This document shows, in pieces, positions 1 to 7,795 of a DNA stretch of 14,762 nucleotides. A program made the translations under genes and the position numbers. The stretch is from positions 1 through 14,762 of the forward strand of contig JAEXGX010000260.1 of NCBI GenBank assembly GCA_023450535.1, written 5' to 3'. The notes beneath the pieces were generated by a model. The model saw only the letters and a program-made list of their open reading frames with translations, made no database searches and had not been told where the DNA came from. This DNA is from Pseudomonadota bacterium. GTDB taxonomy: Bacteria; Desulfobacterota; Desulfovibrionia; Desulfovibrionales; Desulfovibrionaceae. Position 1 is the stretch's first letter; each line of letters starts with the position of its first letter.

Positions 1-1853
1 GCCCCAGGGATTCCCGCGTGGGCACTACGGGCGGAGTGGCCTCCGGCCCGGTTTCCTTCCTGCGCATCTTCAACACCGCCACAGAGCAAATCAAGCAGGG
101 CGGCACGCGGCGCGGCGCGAACATGGGTATTCTGCGCATTGATCACCCGGACATTCTGGATTTCATCAAAGCCAAGGAAAAAGAAGGGGAATTCAATAAT
201 TTCAACCTTTCCGTAGGGTTGACTGAAGCCTTCATGCAGGCGGTAGACGCCGGTGAAGACTATCCGCTGATTAATCCCGTCACCAGACAGCCCCAGGGCA
301 GCCTCAACGCCCGCGAGGTTTTTGACCTGCTGGTACACAAGGCGTGGGCCAGCGGCGACCCTGGCATTGTCTTCCTGGATCGCATCAACCGTGACAACCC
401 CACTCCTGCGCAGGGCGAGATCGAATCCACCAATCCTTGCGGGGAACAACCCCTGCTTCCCTATGAAGCCTGCAACCTGGGCTCCATCAATCTGGCCCGG
501 TTCGTACTCAGCCCCCGCCGTTCCGCCGATGTCCCCGCAAACAACGTGGACTGGGAAGGCTTGCGCCGCGTCATCCACCTGGCCGTACGTTTTCTTGACG
601 ACGTTATCGACGCCTCGCGCTTTCCGCTGGATCGCATTGCGGACAAGGTGCGTACCAACCGCAAGATCGGCCTCGGCGTCATGGGCTGGGCGGACATGCT
701 CTTTCAGCTCGACGTGGCCTACAACAGCCGCATAGCTCTGGAACTGGCCGAAAAGATCATGGGCTTCATTCAAAAAGAAGGGCGCGCCGCCTCCGCCCGT
801 CTTGCTGAAGAACGCGGCCCCTTCCCTGCTTTTGCAAACTCTGCGTTTGCCGAACGGGGTATGCCGCCCCTGCGCAATGCCACCGTGACCACCATTGCGC
901 CCACGGGCACGCTGTCTATCGTCGGAGCCTGCTCTTCCGGCGTAGAACCGCTTTTCGCGCTGTGTTTCGCGCGCAACGTCATGGATGGAGAACGTCTGGT
1001 CGAAGTCAATCCCTATTTTGAGGAAGCCCTCAAGAACGCCAACATGCATAGCTCCGAGCTCATGGAAGCCGTAGCAGAGTGTGGTTCCATCCAGTCCATG
1101 GATTTCCTGCCCGAAGATATGCGCAGGGTATTCGTCACTGCCATGGATATTTCAGCAGAAGATCATCTGCGTATGCAGGCCGCCTTTCAAAAATACACGG
1201 ACAATGCCGTATCTAAAACCGTAAATCTGCCGCACAGCGCCACGGTGGAGGATATCGAACACATTTACCGCCTGGCCTATGAGCTGGATTGCAAGGGCGT
1301 CACCGTATACCGTGACGGCTGCAAATCCGTGCAGGTGCTTACTACCGGCATGACAGCCTCACAAGGGGAAAACGCACAACCAGCCCCCGTGACTCAGGTA
1401 CGCCAGCGCCCGGACATCGTCATGGGGTTCACCCAGAAAATCCAGACAGGGCTGGGTGTGTTGTACCTCACCGTCAATGAACTGGACGGTAACCCCTTTG
1501 AAGTGTTCGCCACCATCGGTAAGTCCGGGCGTTCGATCACGGCCAAGGCGGAAGCCATAGGCCGCCTGGTGTCGCTGTGCTTCCGTTCCGGCGTAGCTGT
1601 GCGCGACGTGGTGGCCCAGCTCAAGGGCATAGGCGGCGAGCATCCCATTTTTCAGAAAAAAGGCATATTGCTCTCCATCCCGGACGCCATTGCCTGGGTG
1701 CTGGAAAACCGTTACCTGAAAGGTTCGGTTCCCGTGCCTTCCCATTCCGACATGGATTTGCAGAATCCCTCCTGCCCGGAATGCGGCGCAGAGATGACTT
1801 TTCAGGAAGGATGCCATATCTGCCAGAATTGCGGGTACAGCCGTTGCGGGTAG
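1..1853 (+). CDS. nrdJ: Adenosylcobalamin-dependent (class II) ribonucleoside-diphosphate reductase, 5'-truncated by window edge
   Basis: Reduces ribonucleotides to deoxyribonucleotides in the cytoplasm using a B12-derived thiyl radical. The frame is already open at base 3, and the first visible residues belong to the conserved core (GTTGGVASGPVSF, then KQGGTRRGANMGILRIDHPD), so the N-terminus and start lie outside the window; about 616 residues are visible. Family signatures seen include NPCGEQPLLPYEACNLGSIN (active-site strand with the catalytic cysteine), APTGTLSIVGACSSGVEP, and GVTVYRDGCKSVQVL. Next comes a TSCPD-like domain (encoded roughly at 1420-1650, TGLGVLYLTVNE... FEVFATIGKSG). The C-terminus is a cysteine-rich zinc-ribbon/redox tail, CPECGAEMTF...CQNCGYSRCG, which in this family supplies the external cysteines that re-reduce the active site. 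The zinc ribbon and TSCPD argue for the long B12-dependent type rather than class I or III. There is no partner subunit downstream, as expected for class II. Confidence 0.95.
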   Translation, partial: PRDSRVGTTGGVASGPVSFLRIFNTATEQIKQGGTRRGANMGILRIDHPDILDFIKAKEKEGEFNNFNLSVGLTEAFMQAVDAGEDYPLINPVTRQPQGSLNAREVFDLLVHKAWASGDPGIVFLDRINRDNPTPAQGEIESTNPCGEQPLLPYEACNLGSINLARFVLSPRRSADVPANNVDWEGLRRVIHLAVRFLDDVIDASRFPLDRIADKVRTNRKIGLGVMGWADMLFQLDVAYNSRIALELAEKIMGFIQKEGRAASARLAEERGPFPAFANSAFAERGMPPLRNATVTTIAPTGTLSIVGACSSGVEPLFALCFARNVMDGERLVEVNPYFEEALKNANMHSSELMEAVAECGSIQSMDFLPEDMRRVFVTAMDISAEDHLRMQAAFQKYTDNAVSKTVNLPHSATVEDIEHIYRLAYELDCKGVTVYRDGCKSVQVLTTGMTASQGENAQPAPVTQVRQRPDIVMGFTQKIQTGLGVLYLTVNELDGNPFEVFATIGKSGRSITAKAEAIGRLVSLCFRSGVAVRDVVAQLKGIGGEHPIFQKKGILLSIPDAIAWVLENRYLKGSVPVPSHSDMDLQNPSCPECGAEMTFQEGCHICQNCGYSRCG

Positions 1854-1930
1854 ATGCAAAGGCATGTTATAACAAAAACGAAGCTGCTTAAAAAACTGAA
1901 ATATCCAGCTTCTTGACGGAATATATTCCA

Positions 1931-1972
1931 ACGGCCGGTGTTTCTCTCTTTTCCAGGGGAAATACCGGCCGT
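1931..1972 (+). terminator. Hairpin after nrdJ, probable terminator
   Basis: A long inverted repeat follows the reductase stop codon by about 80 bases. Arms 1931-1944 and 1959-1972 pair over 14 positions (9 perfect GC-rich pairs, one G-U, then four more) around a 14-base loop. The following bases (CCCGTTTAATT) give only a weak U tract, so termination may be partial or Rho-assisted. Its place at the end of nrdJ and before an independent promoter fits a transcript end. Confidence 0.6.
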
Positions 1973-2135
1973 CCCGTTTAATTCCTTTCCCCATTTCAAA
2001 ACAATATCTTTTCTTATATTGCAAACAATTCAGAGTTTATTTCTTCTGTTTATAAAAAAGATATAGATTTATATCTTGTAATTTTTTTTAACTACAATAG
2101 ACAGTAAAATATCTTGTTTTTATAAAATTCACATC

Positions 2136-2162
2136 TAAACTTTTTCATATGTTATCCGATAA
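2136..2162 (+). promoter_or_regulatory. Sigma-28 (FliA) promoter for the chemoreceptor gene
   Basis: TAAACTTT at 2136-2143, an exact 11-base spacer, then TCCGATAA at 2155-2162. The known sigma-28 consensus is TAAAGTTT-N11-GCCGATAA, so each half matches 7 of 8 and the spacing is exact. It points at the chemoreceptor gene at 2352. Start of transcription would be near 2169, giving a leader of about 180 bases. This places the receptor under the late flagellar regulon. Strong by motif; no experimental support. Confidence 0.8.
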
Positions 2163-2219
2163 AAATAGTGCATGACGCATTTTTTTCTAGTAAAAAAACA
2201 TATTTAACAAGGAGTTTAC

Positions 2220-2272
2220 TATAGTAAAACCATTATCCCATGATATTTTGGACAATGGTATTCTTTACTATA
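2220..2272 (+). repeat. Imperfect inverted repeat in the chemoreceptor leader
   Basis: TATAGTAAA-ACCATT (2220-2234) pairs with AATGGT-ATTC-TTTACTATA (2254-2272), leaving a small internal bulge. It lies in the predicted 5' leader downstream of the sigma-28 promoter. A Shine-Dalgarno-like AAGGAG (2208-2213) just before it has no start codon at normal spacing. It could be an RNA structure affecting translation or stability, or a protein-binding site; function unknown. Confidence 0.4.
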
Positions 2273-2351
2273 TTTTGCAGTGAAGTTTTCTATATCTGCA
2301 CATACGTATCATGTATAATGTTTTAACTTTTTCGCGAGGGGAGACTCACTT

Positions 2352-4385
2352 ATGAAGTTAAAAACAAGACTGTTGGCAGGTTTTACCGGAGTATTGGGAA
2401 TTTTCATGGGGGTAAGTTGCCTGTTAACTGTAAACCTCAATGAAATCATACAACAATCCAAGGCGGTTGACAGAACGGACAGCGCCCTGGCGGACGCGTT
2501 GATAGCACAGGGGCGGGTGCTTAGCTTCGTCATCTACCAAGATGAGTCCTTTGCAAGGAGCGGCCGTGAAAAACTGGCTTCGGCCATTGCCCTGGCAAAT
2601 AATGCCGAAACCTTTCTTTCCACGCCTGAAAATAAAAAACGGCTTGATGTTCAGAAAAAACTGTTTGAAGAGGCGCAGGCCAATCTGGAAACCCAGATTA
2701 CCTATCACCAAAAGCGCCTTGAAATTGAGGCGAGTGTCGCCCCCCTGGCCAAACAGGTAAATAAATCACTGGCCCAGTTACGGGCTATGGTCGGCCGTTC
2801 GCTTGCGCAGAATTTCACCGAAAATACCATGACTTCCTATGTGAAGCTCGTTGAAATCGGCGAGATTTTTAATAACACGCGTGTGGCATCCTGGATTTTT
2901 ATCGCTTCTCCTTCAGATAGCACGCGAACCACAGCCTTGAATACGCTTGCTCTGACCAAGCAAAAGATCATGGAAATACAAAACTGGCTATCTGATCCAC
3001 GTCAGGTTGCTCTGAGCCAGGATTTACAGGAAACGATTACAGAATATGACGCGAAATTTAACGAAATGGCCAACACCATCACGGGGGCACGGGAAACATT
3101 AACCGGTTTCCGTGATCTCTGCGGCCTTATTGTCGAAGGCTGTGTTGCCCTCTCCGCAAGCGTGACGAACGGACTGATGAAAGACAACGACATGGCGAAA
3201 AACAGCCTGTGGGCAGGCGTGGTATTTTCTCTGCTTCTGGGCTTCGGCATCGCATTATGGCTGGCCCGCATCACCATGAAGCAACTCGGCAAGGACCCGG
3301 GTGAACTTGCCAGCATCGCACAAAGAGTGACGAATGGAGACTATGGCATTGACGACGGCTCCGTGAAAAGCGGCGTTTACGGCAATCTGGTCAATATGGT
3401 TCAAGCCATGAAAACCCATATTGAATCGGCGGAGCAGGAATCTGCCCGCGCGGCACAGGAATCCGCCCGCGCCATGCAAGCCATGCAGGAGGCGGATGCC
3501 GCCGGAGCCGAAGCCCGAAGCAAGACTCAAACCATGCTGGCGGCAGCCGATCGACTGGAAGAGGTGGCGAACACCGTTTCTTCGGCCTCGACCCAGCTTT
3601 CTGCACAGATTGAACAATCCGAGCGCGGAGCATCCGAGCAGGCCGATCGTGTGACGGAAACGGCTACAGCCATGGAAGAAATGAACAGCACGGTGATTGA
3701 AGTTGCCCGGAACGCCGGAGATGCCGCAAAAGCTTCTACGCGAACCAGACAGAAAGCCGAGGAAGGAGCCAACGTCGTACACAGCGCCGTTGCCAGCATC
3801 AAACAGGTGCAGGAGCAATCTTTGGCGCTCAAGCAGGACATGGCGGCACTTTCGGAACACGCTCAGTCCATCAGCCGGATCATGGCCGTCATTTCAGATA
3901 TTGCGGACCAGACCAACCTGCTGGCGCTTAACGCCGCCATTGAAGCCGCACGCGCAGGCGATGCAGGCAGGGGCTTTGCTGTGGTTGCCGATGAGGTGCG
4001 CAAGCTGGCAGAAAAGACCATGGCATCCACGACCGACGTGAGCAATGCCATCCAGGCTATCCAGATCAGCGCGGAACGGAGCACCAGGCAGGTGGAACAG
4101 GCCGTACAAACCATCGATGAAGCCACAGCACTGGCCGAGCGTTCCGGAGAGGCCCTCAAGGAAATCGTCAATATGGCCGAAGGTACGGCGGATCAGGTAC
4201 GGGCCATTGCCGCTGCCTCTGAACAGCAGTCCGCTTCCAGCGAGGAAATCAACCGTTCCATCACTCAGGTCAACACTATCGCTGCGGAAACCGCCAAAGC
4301 CATGGAAGACGCCGCACGCGCCGTTTCCGGGCTGGCCAGCCAGTCGCGGGTGCTCACCGGGCTTATTGAAGAGATGAAGCGCTAG
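2352..4385 (+). CDS. Methyl-accepting chemotaxis protein (transmembrane chemoreceptor)
   Basis: Inner-membrane receptor that passes ligand signals to CheA/CheW and so biases flagellar rotation. 677 residues: first membrane helix about residues 8-28; a periplasmic, mostly helical sensing region to about 282; second membrane helix about 283-306 (WAGVVFSLLLGFGIALWLARI); HAMP domain about 307-360, with the QLGKDPGELASIAQRVTNGDY pattern common in desulfovibrios. Then comes an Ala/Glu-rich coiled coil (repeat QESARA) and the signalling hairpin tip near 510-560 (DQTNLLALNAAIEAARAG, GRGFAVVADEVRKLAEKT). It ends in EEMKR with no CheR/CheB-tethering pentapeptide. The start ATG has GAGGGGAG eight bases upstream. 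Ligand cannot be read from the sequence; the helical sensor resembles four-helix-bundle types. The gene stands alone with its own sigma-28 promoter. Confidence 0.95.
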   Translation: MKLKTRLLAGFTGVLGIFMGVSCLLTVNLNEIIQQSKAVDRTDSALADALIAQGRVLSFVIYQDESFARSGREKLASAIALANNAETFLSTPENKKRLDVQKKLFEEAQANLETQITYHQKRLEIEASVAPLAKQVNKSLAQLRAMVGRSLAQNFTENTMTSYVKLVEIGEIFNNTRVASWIFIASPSDSTRTTALNTLALTKQKIMEIQNWLSDPRQVALSQDLQETITEYDAKFNEMANTITGARETLTGFRDLCGLIVEGCVALSASVTNGLMKDNDMAKNSLWAGVVFSLLLGFGIALWLARITMKQLGKDPGELASIAQRVTNGDYGIDDGSVKSGVYGNLVNMVQAMKTHIESAEQESARAAQESARAMQAMQEADAAGAEARSKTQTMLAAADRLEEVANTVSSASTQLSAQIEQSERGASEQADRVTETATAMEEMNSTVIEVARNAGDAAKASTRTRQKAEEGANVVHSAVASIKQVQEQSLALKQDMAALSEHAQSISRIMAVISDIADQTNLLALNAAIEAARAGDAGRGFAVVADEVRKLAEKTMASTTDVSNAIQAIQISAERSTRQVEQAVQTIDEATALAERSGEALKEIVNMAEGTADQVRAIAAASEQQSASSEEINRSITQVNTIAAETAKAMEDAARAVSGLASQSRVLTGLIEEMKR

Positions 4386-4421
4386 GCGTGTTAACACTAT
4401 TGGGGATAATTCCAATATATT

Positions 4422-4444
4422 GAGGGGGGAGGAGTAGCCCCCTC
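4422..4444 (+). terminator. Hairpin after the chemoreceptor gene
   Basis: GAGGGGG (4422-4428) and CCCCCTC (4438-4444) form a perfect 7-bp stem with a 9-base loop, starting 37 bases after the receptor stop codon. No U tract follows, so it could be a Rho-assisted or processing end rather than a classical terminator. It is the first of several hairpins in this spacer. Confidence 0.4.
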
Positions 4445-4490
4445 AAACTCCCCTTGGCACCTGCCCGAAGGGTGACGGGCTTGCCCGCCA

Positions 4491-4589
4491 TTTCCCCTTG
4501 CCGCAAAGCGGCTTGGGGAAACAGAGAGCAGAGCGGGGCATGATGCCCCTGTACCCCCAATTATGACACTATGTTATAAGTATGGGGGT
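4491..4589. repeat. Cluster of inverted repeats in the spacer between convergent genes
   Basis: Three adjacent palindromic units. 4491-4521: TTTCCCC..GCCGC / GCGGC..GGGGAAA, 12 pairs interrupted by one TT/TT mismatch, AAA loop. 4535-4549: GGGGCA/TGCCCC with a TGA loop. 4553-4589: ACCCCC and GGGGGT 25 bases apart. They sit between convergent genes (receptor on +, proB on -) in a 362-base stretch without a coding gene. They may be bidirectional termination structures or copies of a dispersed intergenic palindromic repeat. Confidence 0.6.
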
Positions 4590-4653
4590 TCGACGGGGAG
4601 ATTGTCTCCCTGCCAGACCGGCTCGGTCCCGGCGGGGTGCGGGGCACCTTTAG

Positions 4654-4677
4654 CCGTAGAAGCGAAGCTTCGTACGG
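4654..4677. repeat. Near-perfect hairpin downstream of proB
   Basis: CCGTAGAAGC and GCTTC-G-TACGG pair over 10 positions with one bulged G and a GAA loop; the core CGAAGCTTCG is a perfect palindrome. It lies about 70 bases beyond the end of proB (minus strand), so it could form at the 3' end of the proB transcript. No U tract follows in either direction. Confidence 0.45.
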
Positions 4678-4747
4678 ATAATGAGAGCAGAGATGAGCCC
4701 CGGTTTTTCAACACTCTGAGGGTTTTCGTCGCCGCCCAAAAAACTTC

Positions 4748-5923
4748 CTACACTGCCGCGTCGAGCAGAAGATTGTCGCGGTGGATAACCTCCGGATAAT
4801 GGGCATCGCCAAGAATGGCGGCGACTTCCAGGCGTTTCAATCCTTTGATCCGGTGCAATTCTTCCGCGCTGTAGTTGGAAATGCCAACGCCGAGCAGACA
4901 GCTCATGCCATCCTCGCCGTCGGCGAAGATACGCAACAGATCGCCGGGGCAAAAGTCGCCTTCCACGGCGGTAATTCCGCCGGGCAGAAGGCTACGCCCC
5001 TGCTCAAGCAGGGCGCGAGCCGCTCCGGCGTCCACCCGCACGGCTCCACGCGGGTCAGACTGATAGGCCATCCAGTATTTACGGCGGGAAACAGGGTGCT
5101 CTTCCGGGCATACCCAAGTGCCGACCATTTCTCCACCAAAAGCCCGGCGCAAAATATCCTTCTCCCTGCCCGGCAGGATCAAGGTCGGCACGCCGAGCTG
5201 CGCCGCTCGCCGGGCGGACAGAAGCTTGGAATACATGCCACCCGTGCCCACGCTGGTCTTGCCGCCGCACAGGGCGTCCAAATCCAGCGCCCGGATATCT
5301 TCAATGCTCTCCAGCAGGGGAATAGATGCGGGGTCCGGGCTGGTCAGCGGATTTTCCGCCAGCACTCCGCCCGTGGAAGTGAGATTGACAAAAAGATCCC
5401 CTTCCACCGGATTGAGCAGCAGGCTGGCCAGGGCATCATTATCGCCAAACTTGAGTTCCTGCACGGCCACGGTGTCGTTTTCATTGACCACCGGGATCAC
5501 GCCCCAATCCAGAAGTTGGGTGAAGGTATTGCGGGCATTCATAAAGCGCTCGCGGCTACGCAGGTCATCCCGCGTCAGCAGCACCTGCGCACAAAGCATC
5601 CCACACGCGGCAAAAGCATCCTCGTATTCCCGCATCAAACGGCCCTGCCCCACTGCGGCGGCACCCTGCTTGCCGGGCACCCCTTCTACGCGATGCTCCC
5701 CGATGGAAAGCACGGCCCGCCCGGCGGCCACAGCCCCGGAGCTGACCAGAGTTACCCGCCGCCCCTCATGCGTGAAGGCAGACAACTGTTCAGCCAGGTT
5801 GCAAAGCACGGGCATGTTCAGCCCTTCAGAAGCGGTCAGTACGGCACTGCCCACCTTAACGACCAGAGAACGCGCCTTGGCCAGACGCTCAAGCCGTTCT
5901 TCACGGGAATACGGACAACTCAT
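4748..5923 (-). CDS. proB: Glutamate 5-kinase with C-terminal PUA domain
   Basis: Cytoplasmic first enzyme of proline synthesis, phosphorylating glutamate to gamma-glutamyl phosphate. 391 residues from the ATG at 5923. The amino-acid kinase domain is visible: VVKVGSAVLT (about 21-30), VSSGAVAAGR (60-69), VVNENDTV (145-152), KFGDND (158-163) and SVGTGGMYSK (224-233), followed by a PUA domain (about 285-380). Full length for the two-domain family. The usual LTDxxGLYTxDP stretch reads LTSTGGVLAENP here, a divergent but aligned segment. An upstream in-frame GTG at 5935 is possible. The ATG is preferred because it overlaps the obgE stop as ATGA, which suggests translational coupling. ProA is not in the window. 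Confidence 0.96.
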   Translation of the reverse strand: MSCPYSREERLERLAKARSLVVKVGSAVLTASEGLNMPVLCNLAEQLSAFTHEGRRVTLVSSGAVAAGRAVLSIGEHRVEGVPGKQGAAAVGQGRLMREYEDAFAACGMLCAQVLLTRDDLRSRERFMNARNTFTQLLDWGVIPVVNENDTVAVQELKFGDNDALASLLLNPVEGDLFVNLTSTGGVLAENPLTSPDPASIPLLESIEDIRALDLDALCGGKTSVGTGGMYSKLLSARRAAQLGVPTLILPGREKDILRRAFGGEMVGTWVCPEEHPVSRRKYWMAYQSDPRGAVRVDAGAARALLEQGRSLLPGGITAVEGDFCPGDLLRIFADGEDGMSCLLGVGISNYSAEELHRIKGLKRLEVAAILGDAHYPEVIHRDNLLLDAAV

Positions 5924-7023
5924 TCGCGTACCCACTCCACTTCAATTTCCGGGAACTCCTCGGTTTCTTCTTCCTCGTCCGCAAAACGCACAAGAGGATC
6001 ATGCCGTTCCAGTTCGTCCTGAAGTTTCCACAGTTCCGCCACCAAAGCTTCCAACCCTTCACCTTCCCTGGCGGAAATAAAGAAGATACGGCGGCCATCG
6101 GCTGCAGCGCGCGCTTTCACAGCGTCCAGCTCTTCCGGCGTGCGCAGGTCAATCTTGTTGATCACCTCAATCTGCCGCCGTTCAGCCAGTTCGGGGTCGA
6201 ATTGCGCCAGTTCGTCATTGATCAGATCAAAGCCCGCCCAAGGGTTTCCGCCATCCAGTTGCACGTCCTCAATACTCAGAATATGCACGAGAAAACGGGT
6301 GCGCTCCACATGGCGCAGGAAACGGTCACCCAGCCCCTGCCCGGCGTGCGCGCCTTCGATCAACCCAGGAATGTCCGCAATGACCATACGGTGATCGGGA
6401 TCATGTTCGTCAATGATCACCCCGAGATTAGGCGTCAGCGTGGTAAAGGGATAATCCGCAATTTTCGGACGCGCGGCGGACACCTGCGACAAAAACGTGG
6501 ACTTGCCCGCGTTAGGCAGGCCCAGCAGTCCGGCATCCGCCAGAATCTTAAGCTCCAGCCGGAAGCTATGTTCCTCGCCAGGTTCACCTTTCTGAGCAAA
6601 ACGCGGGGCACGCATGGTGGATGACTTGAAGTGTTCGTTACCCTTGCCGCCGCGTCCGCCCTTGGCCAACAGCACCAGCTCTTCGGGATCGGACAGATCG
6701 GCAAACAATACTTCGCCTTCTTCCGTGCGTTCATAAAGCTGAGTGCCGAGCGGCAGTTCCAGCACCAGATCCTCGCCCTTGCGACCGTCGCACTGACTGC
6801 CCATGCCGCCCTGCCCGTTCTGCGCCTCGTACAAGCGCTTGAGGCGAAAATCATACAGGCTGAGAAGTTTGTTGGTTCCTCGCCCGTACACGCTTCCACC
6901 CTCTCCGCCGTTGCCTCCGTCAGGGCCCCCCTTGGGCACATATTTCTCACGGCGGAAGCTCATGCAGCCGTTGCCGCCCTTGCCCGCCTTCACCGTAATA
7001 ACGGCTTCATCCACAAATCTCAT
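5920..7023 (-). CDS. obgE: Obg-family GTPase
   Basis: Essential ribosome-associated GTPase involved in 50S assembly and stress signalling. 367 residues. The glycine-rich Obg fold comes first (KAGKGGNGCMSFRREKYVPK, GGPDGGNGGEGG, through about residue 160), then the G domain: G1 GLPNAGKS (168-175), switch region with YPFTTLTPNLG (191-201), G3 DIPG (217-220), G4 NKID (289-292), G5 SAR (317-319). It ends in an acidic tail (EEEETEEFPEIEVE) and lacks the longer C-terminal OCT domain of some Firmicute homologues. The start ATG has AAAGGA six bases upstream. It is downstream of rplU-rpmA and overlaps proB by four bases, the usual arrangement in desulfovibrios. Because of the strong hairpin after rpmA it probably also has its own promoter in 7024-7350, which I could not fix. 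Confidence 0.97.
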   Translation of the reverse strand: MRFVDEAVITVKAGKGGNGCMSFRREKYVPKGGPDGGNGGEGGSVYGRGTNKLLSLYDFRLKRLYEAQNGQGGMGSQCDGRKGEDLVLELPLGTQLYERTEEGEVLFADLSDPEELVLLAKGGRGGKGNEHFKSSTMRAPRFAQKGEPGEEHSFRLELKILADAGLLGLPNAGKSTFLSQVSAARPKIADYPFTTLTPNLGVIIDEHDPDHRMVIADIPGLIEGAHAGQGLGDRFLRHVERTRFLVHILSIEDVQLDGGNPWAGFDLINDELAQFDPELAERRQIEVINKIDLRTPEELDAVKARAAADGRRIFFISAREGEGLEALVAELWKLQDELERHDPLVRFADEEEETEEFPEIEVEWVRE

Positions 7024-7081
7024 ACGTATCCTTTCCCCATGCGCCAGGCCGGGGCATATTTACATTTTTTTCAGTTCCAAC

Positions 7082-7237
7082 CTAGCGCAAGGCGTGCAGG
7101 GCGTCCAGCCAGGGCGAGCGCATTATAATGCGCCGCCCTGAAGCGTCAATGAGCACAAAGCAGGCATTGGCGCCCGGAAAAAGCGAGCTGGCCGCAGTTT
7201 TGCCGCTCCATGAAACGAGCCATTTCCGTGTATTCAT
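7082..7237 (-). CDS. Possible small protein, 51 residues, between rpmA and obgE
   Basis: I translated this stretch by hand. From an ATG at 7237 the minus strand gives 51 residues, starting MNTRKWLVSWSGKTAASSLF and ending SPWLDALHALR before TAG. In favour: the frame stays open well upstream of the ATG, third positions are about two-thirds G or C like neighbouring genes, and the C-terminal half (CFVLIDASGRRIIMRSPWLD) looks like beta-strand/turn protein sequence rather than noise. Against: there is no good ribosome binding site (only GTGGG), no recognised family, and the 3' part is a large palindrome. It might be a real small gene, a decayed remnant of a longer one, or non-coding. It ends 58 bases before obgE. 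Confidence 0.3.
   Translation of the reverse strand: MNTRKWLVSWSGKTAASSLFPGANACFVLIDASGRRIIMRSPWLDALHALR
7110..7140. repeat. 31-base near-perfect palindrome upstream of obgE
   Basis: The centre GCGCATTATAATGCGC (7118-7133) is a perfect 16-base palindrome. It is extended on both sides by CAGGGCG (7110-7116) and CGCCCTG (7134-7140), with one unpaired A at 7117. It is about 90 bases upstream of the obgE start. It could be an operator for a dimeric regulator, an RNA hairpin, or both; there is no U tract on either strand. Confidence 0.55.
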
Positions 7238-7351
7238 TATCAGAACCCACTGTAACTCACCAATGTTATGTACTACATTTTTAGAGCGCTCACCCTGGGC
7301 ATCCAGCCGGATGACGCCCCGAGAGCTTAGTATTCTGTTTCCGCAACACAG

Positions 7352-7385
7352 AAAGGGGAAGAAGCCTTGCGGCTTCTTCCCCTTT
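7352..7385 (-). terminator. Terminator after rplU-rpmA
   Basis: A perfect 15-bp stem: AAAGGGGAAGAAGCC (7352-7366) and GGCTTCTTCCCCTTT (7371-7385), with a 4-base loop. On the minus strand it starts 23 bases after the rpmA stop and is followed by TTTCTGTGTT, a modest U-rich tail. Being symmetric it could also act on the other strand. It should limit readthrough from the ribosomal protein genes into obgE. Confidence 0.85.
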
Positions 7386-7407
7386 AAGATCCGTTCCGCG
7401 AAAAAAC

Positions 7408-7689
7408 TTACGCGGCGGCTTCGGTGATGGCGGGCACAATGTGCACGCGCTTGTGCACCTTGCGCTTGCGCACGAAGCTCTCAAACTTGACCACGCCGTC
7501 CATCTTGGCGAACAGGGTATAGTCGCGGCCCATGCCCACGTTTTCACCGGGGAAAACCCGGGTGCCGAGCTGACGCACGATGATATTGCCCGCGAGCACG
7601 TGCTGACCGCCGAAGCGCTTCACGCCACGCCGCTGACCGGCGCTGTCGCGGCCGTTGCGGGAGCTGCCGCCTGCTTTTTTATGAGCCAT
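7408..7689 (-). CDS. rpmA: 50S ribosomal protein L27
   Basis: Ribosomal large-subunit protein whose N-terminus reaches toward the peptidyl transferase centre. 93 residues, typical bacterial length. The hallmark MAHKKAGGSSRNGRDSAGQR start, KRFGGQHVLAGNIIVRQLGT and the FPGENVGMGRDYTLFA core are all present. There is no N-terminal cleaved extension of the Firmicute type; the sequence begins directly with MAHKKAGG. AAGGAG lies seven bases before the ATG. It follows rplU by about 100 bases; the spacer holds a small hairpin (CGCCGC/GCGGCG, 7712-7726) but no terminator-like U tract, so the two genes are probably co-transcribed. Confidence 0.98.
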   Translation of the reverse strand: MAHKKAGGSSRNGRDSAGQRRGVKRFGGQHVLAGNIIVRQLGTRVFPGENVGMGRDYTLFAKMDGVVKFESFVRKRKVHKRVHIVPAITEAAA

Positions 7690-7795
7690 GATAGAACTCC
7701 TTCAAATTTCCCGCCGCTCAGCGGCGTTGCTGCTTTCCCGGCAAAGCCTCCCCTGTGGGGCGGGCTGCATGCCGAATCTGTTCCCGTACCGCTAC

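Noticed and set aside
4386..4747. CRISPR array or insertion sequence in the palindrome-rich spacer
   Set aside because: No regularly spaced direct repeats, no transposase frame and no matching terminal repeats with target duplication are visible.
4781..6022. Long open frame on the + strand opposite proB and the end of obgE
   Set aside because: It is antisense to two unmistakable genes with intact motifs. Its own translation is low-complexity and matches nothing; such frames arise from high third-position GC.
7128..7427. 99-codon + strand frame over the rpmA terminator
   Set aside because: It runs through the terminator hairpin and the 3' end of rpmA, with no family signal.
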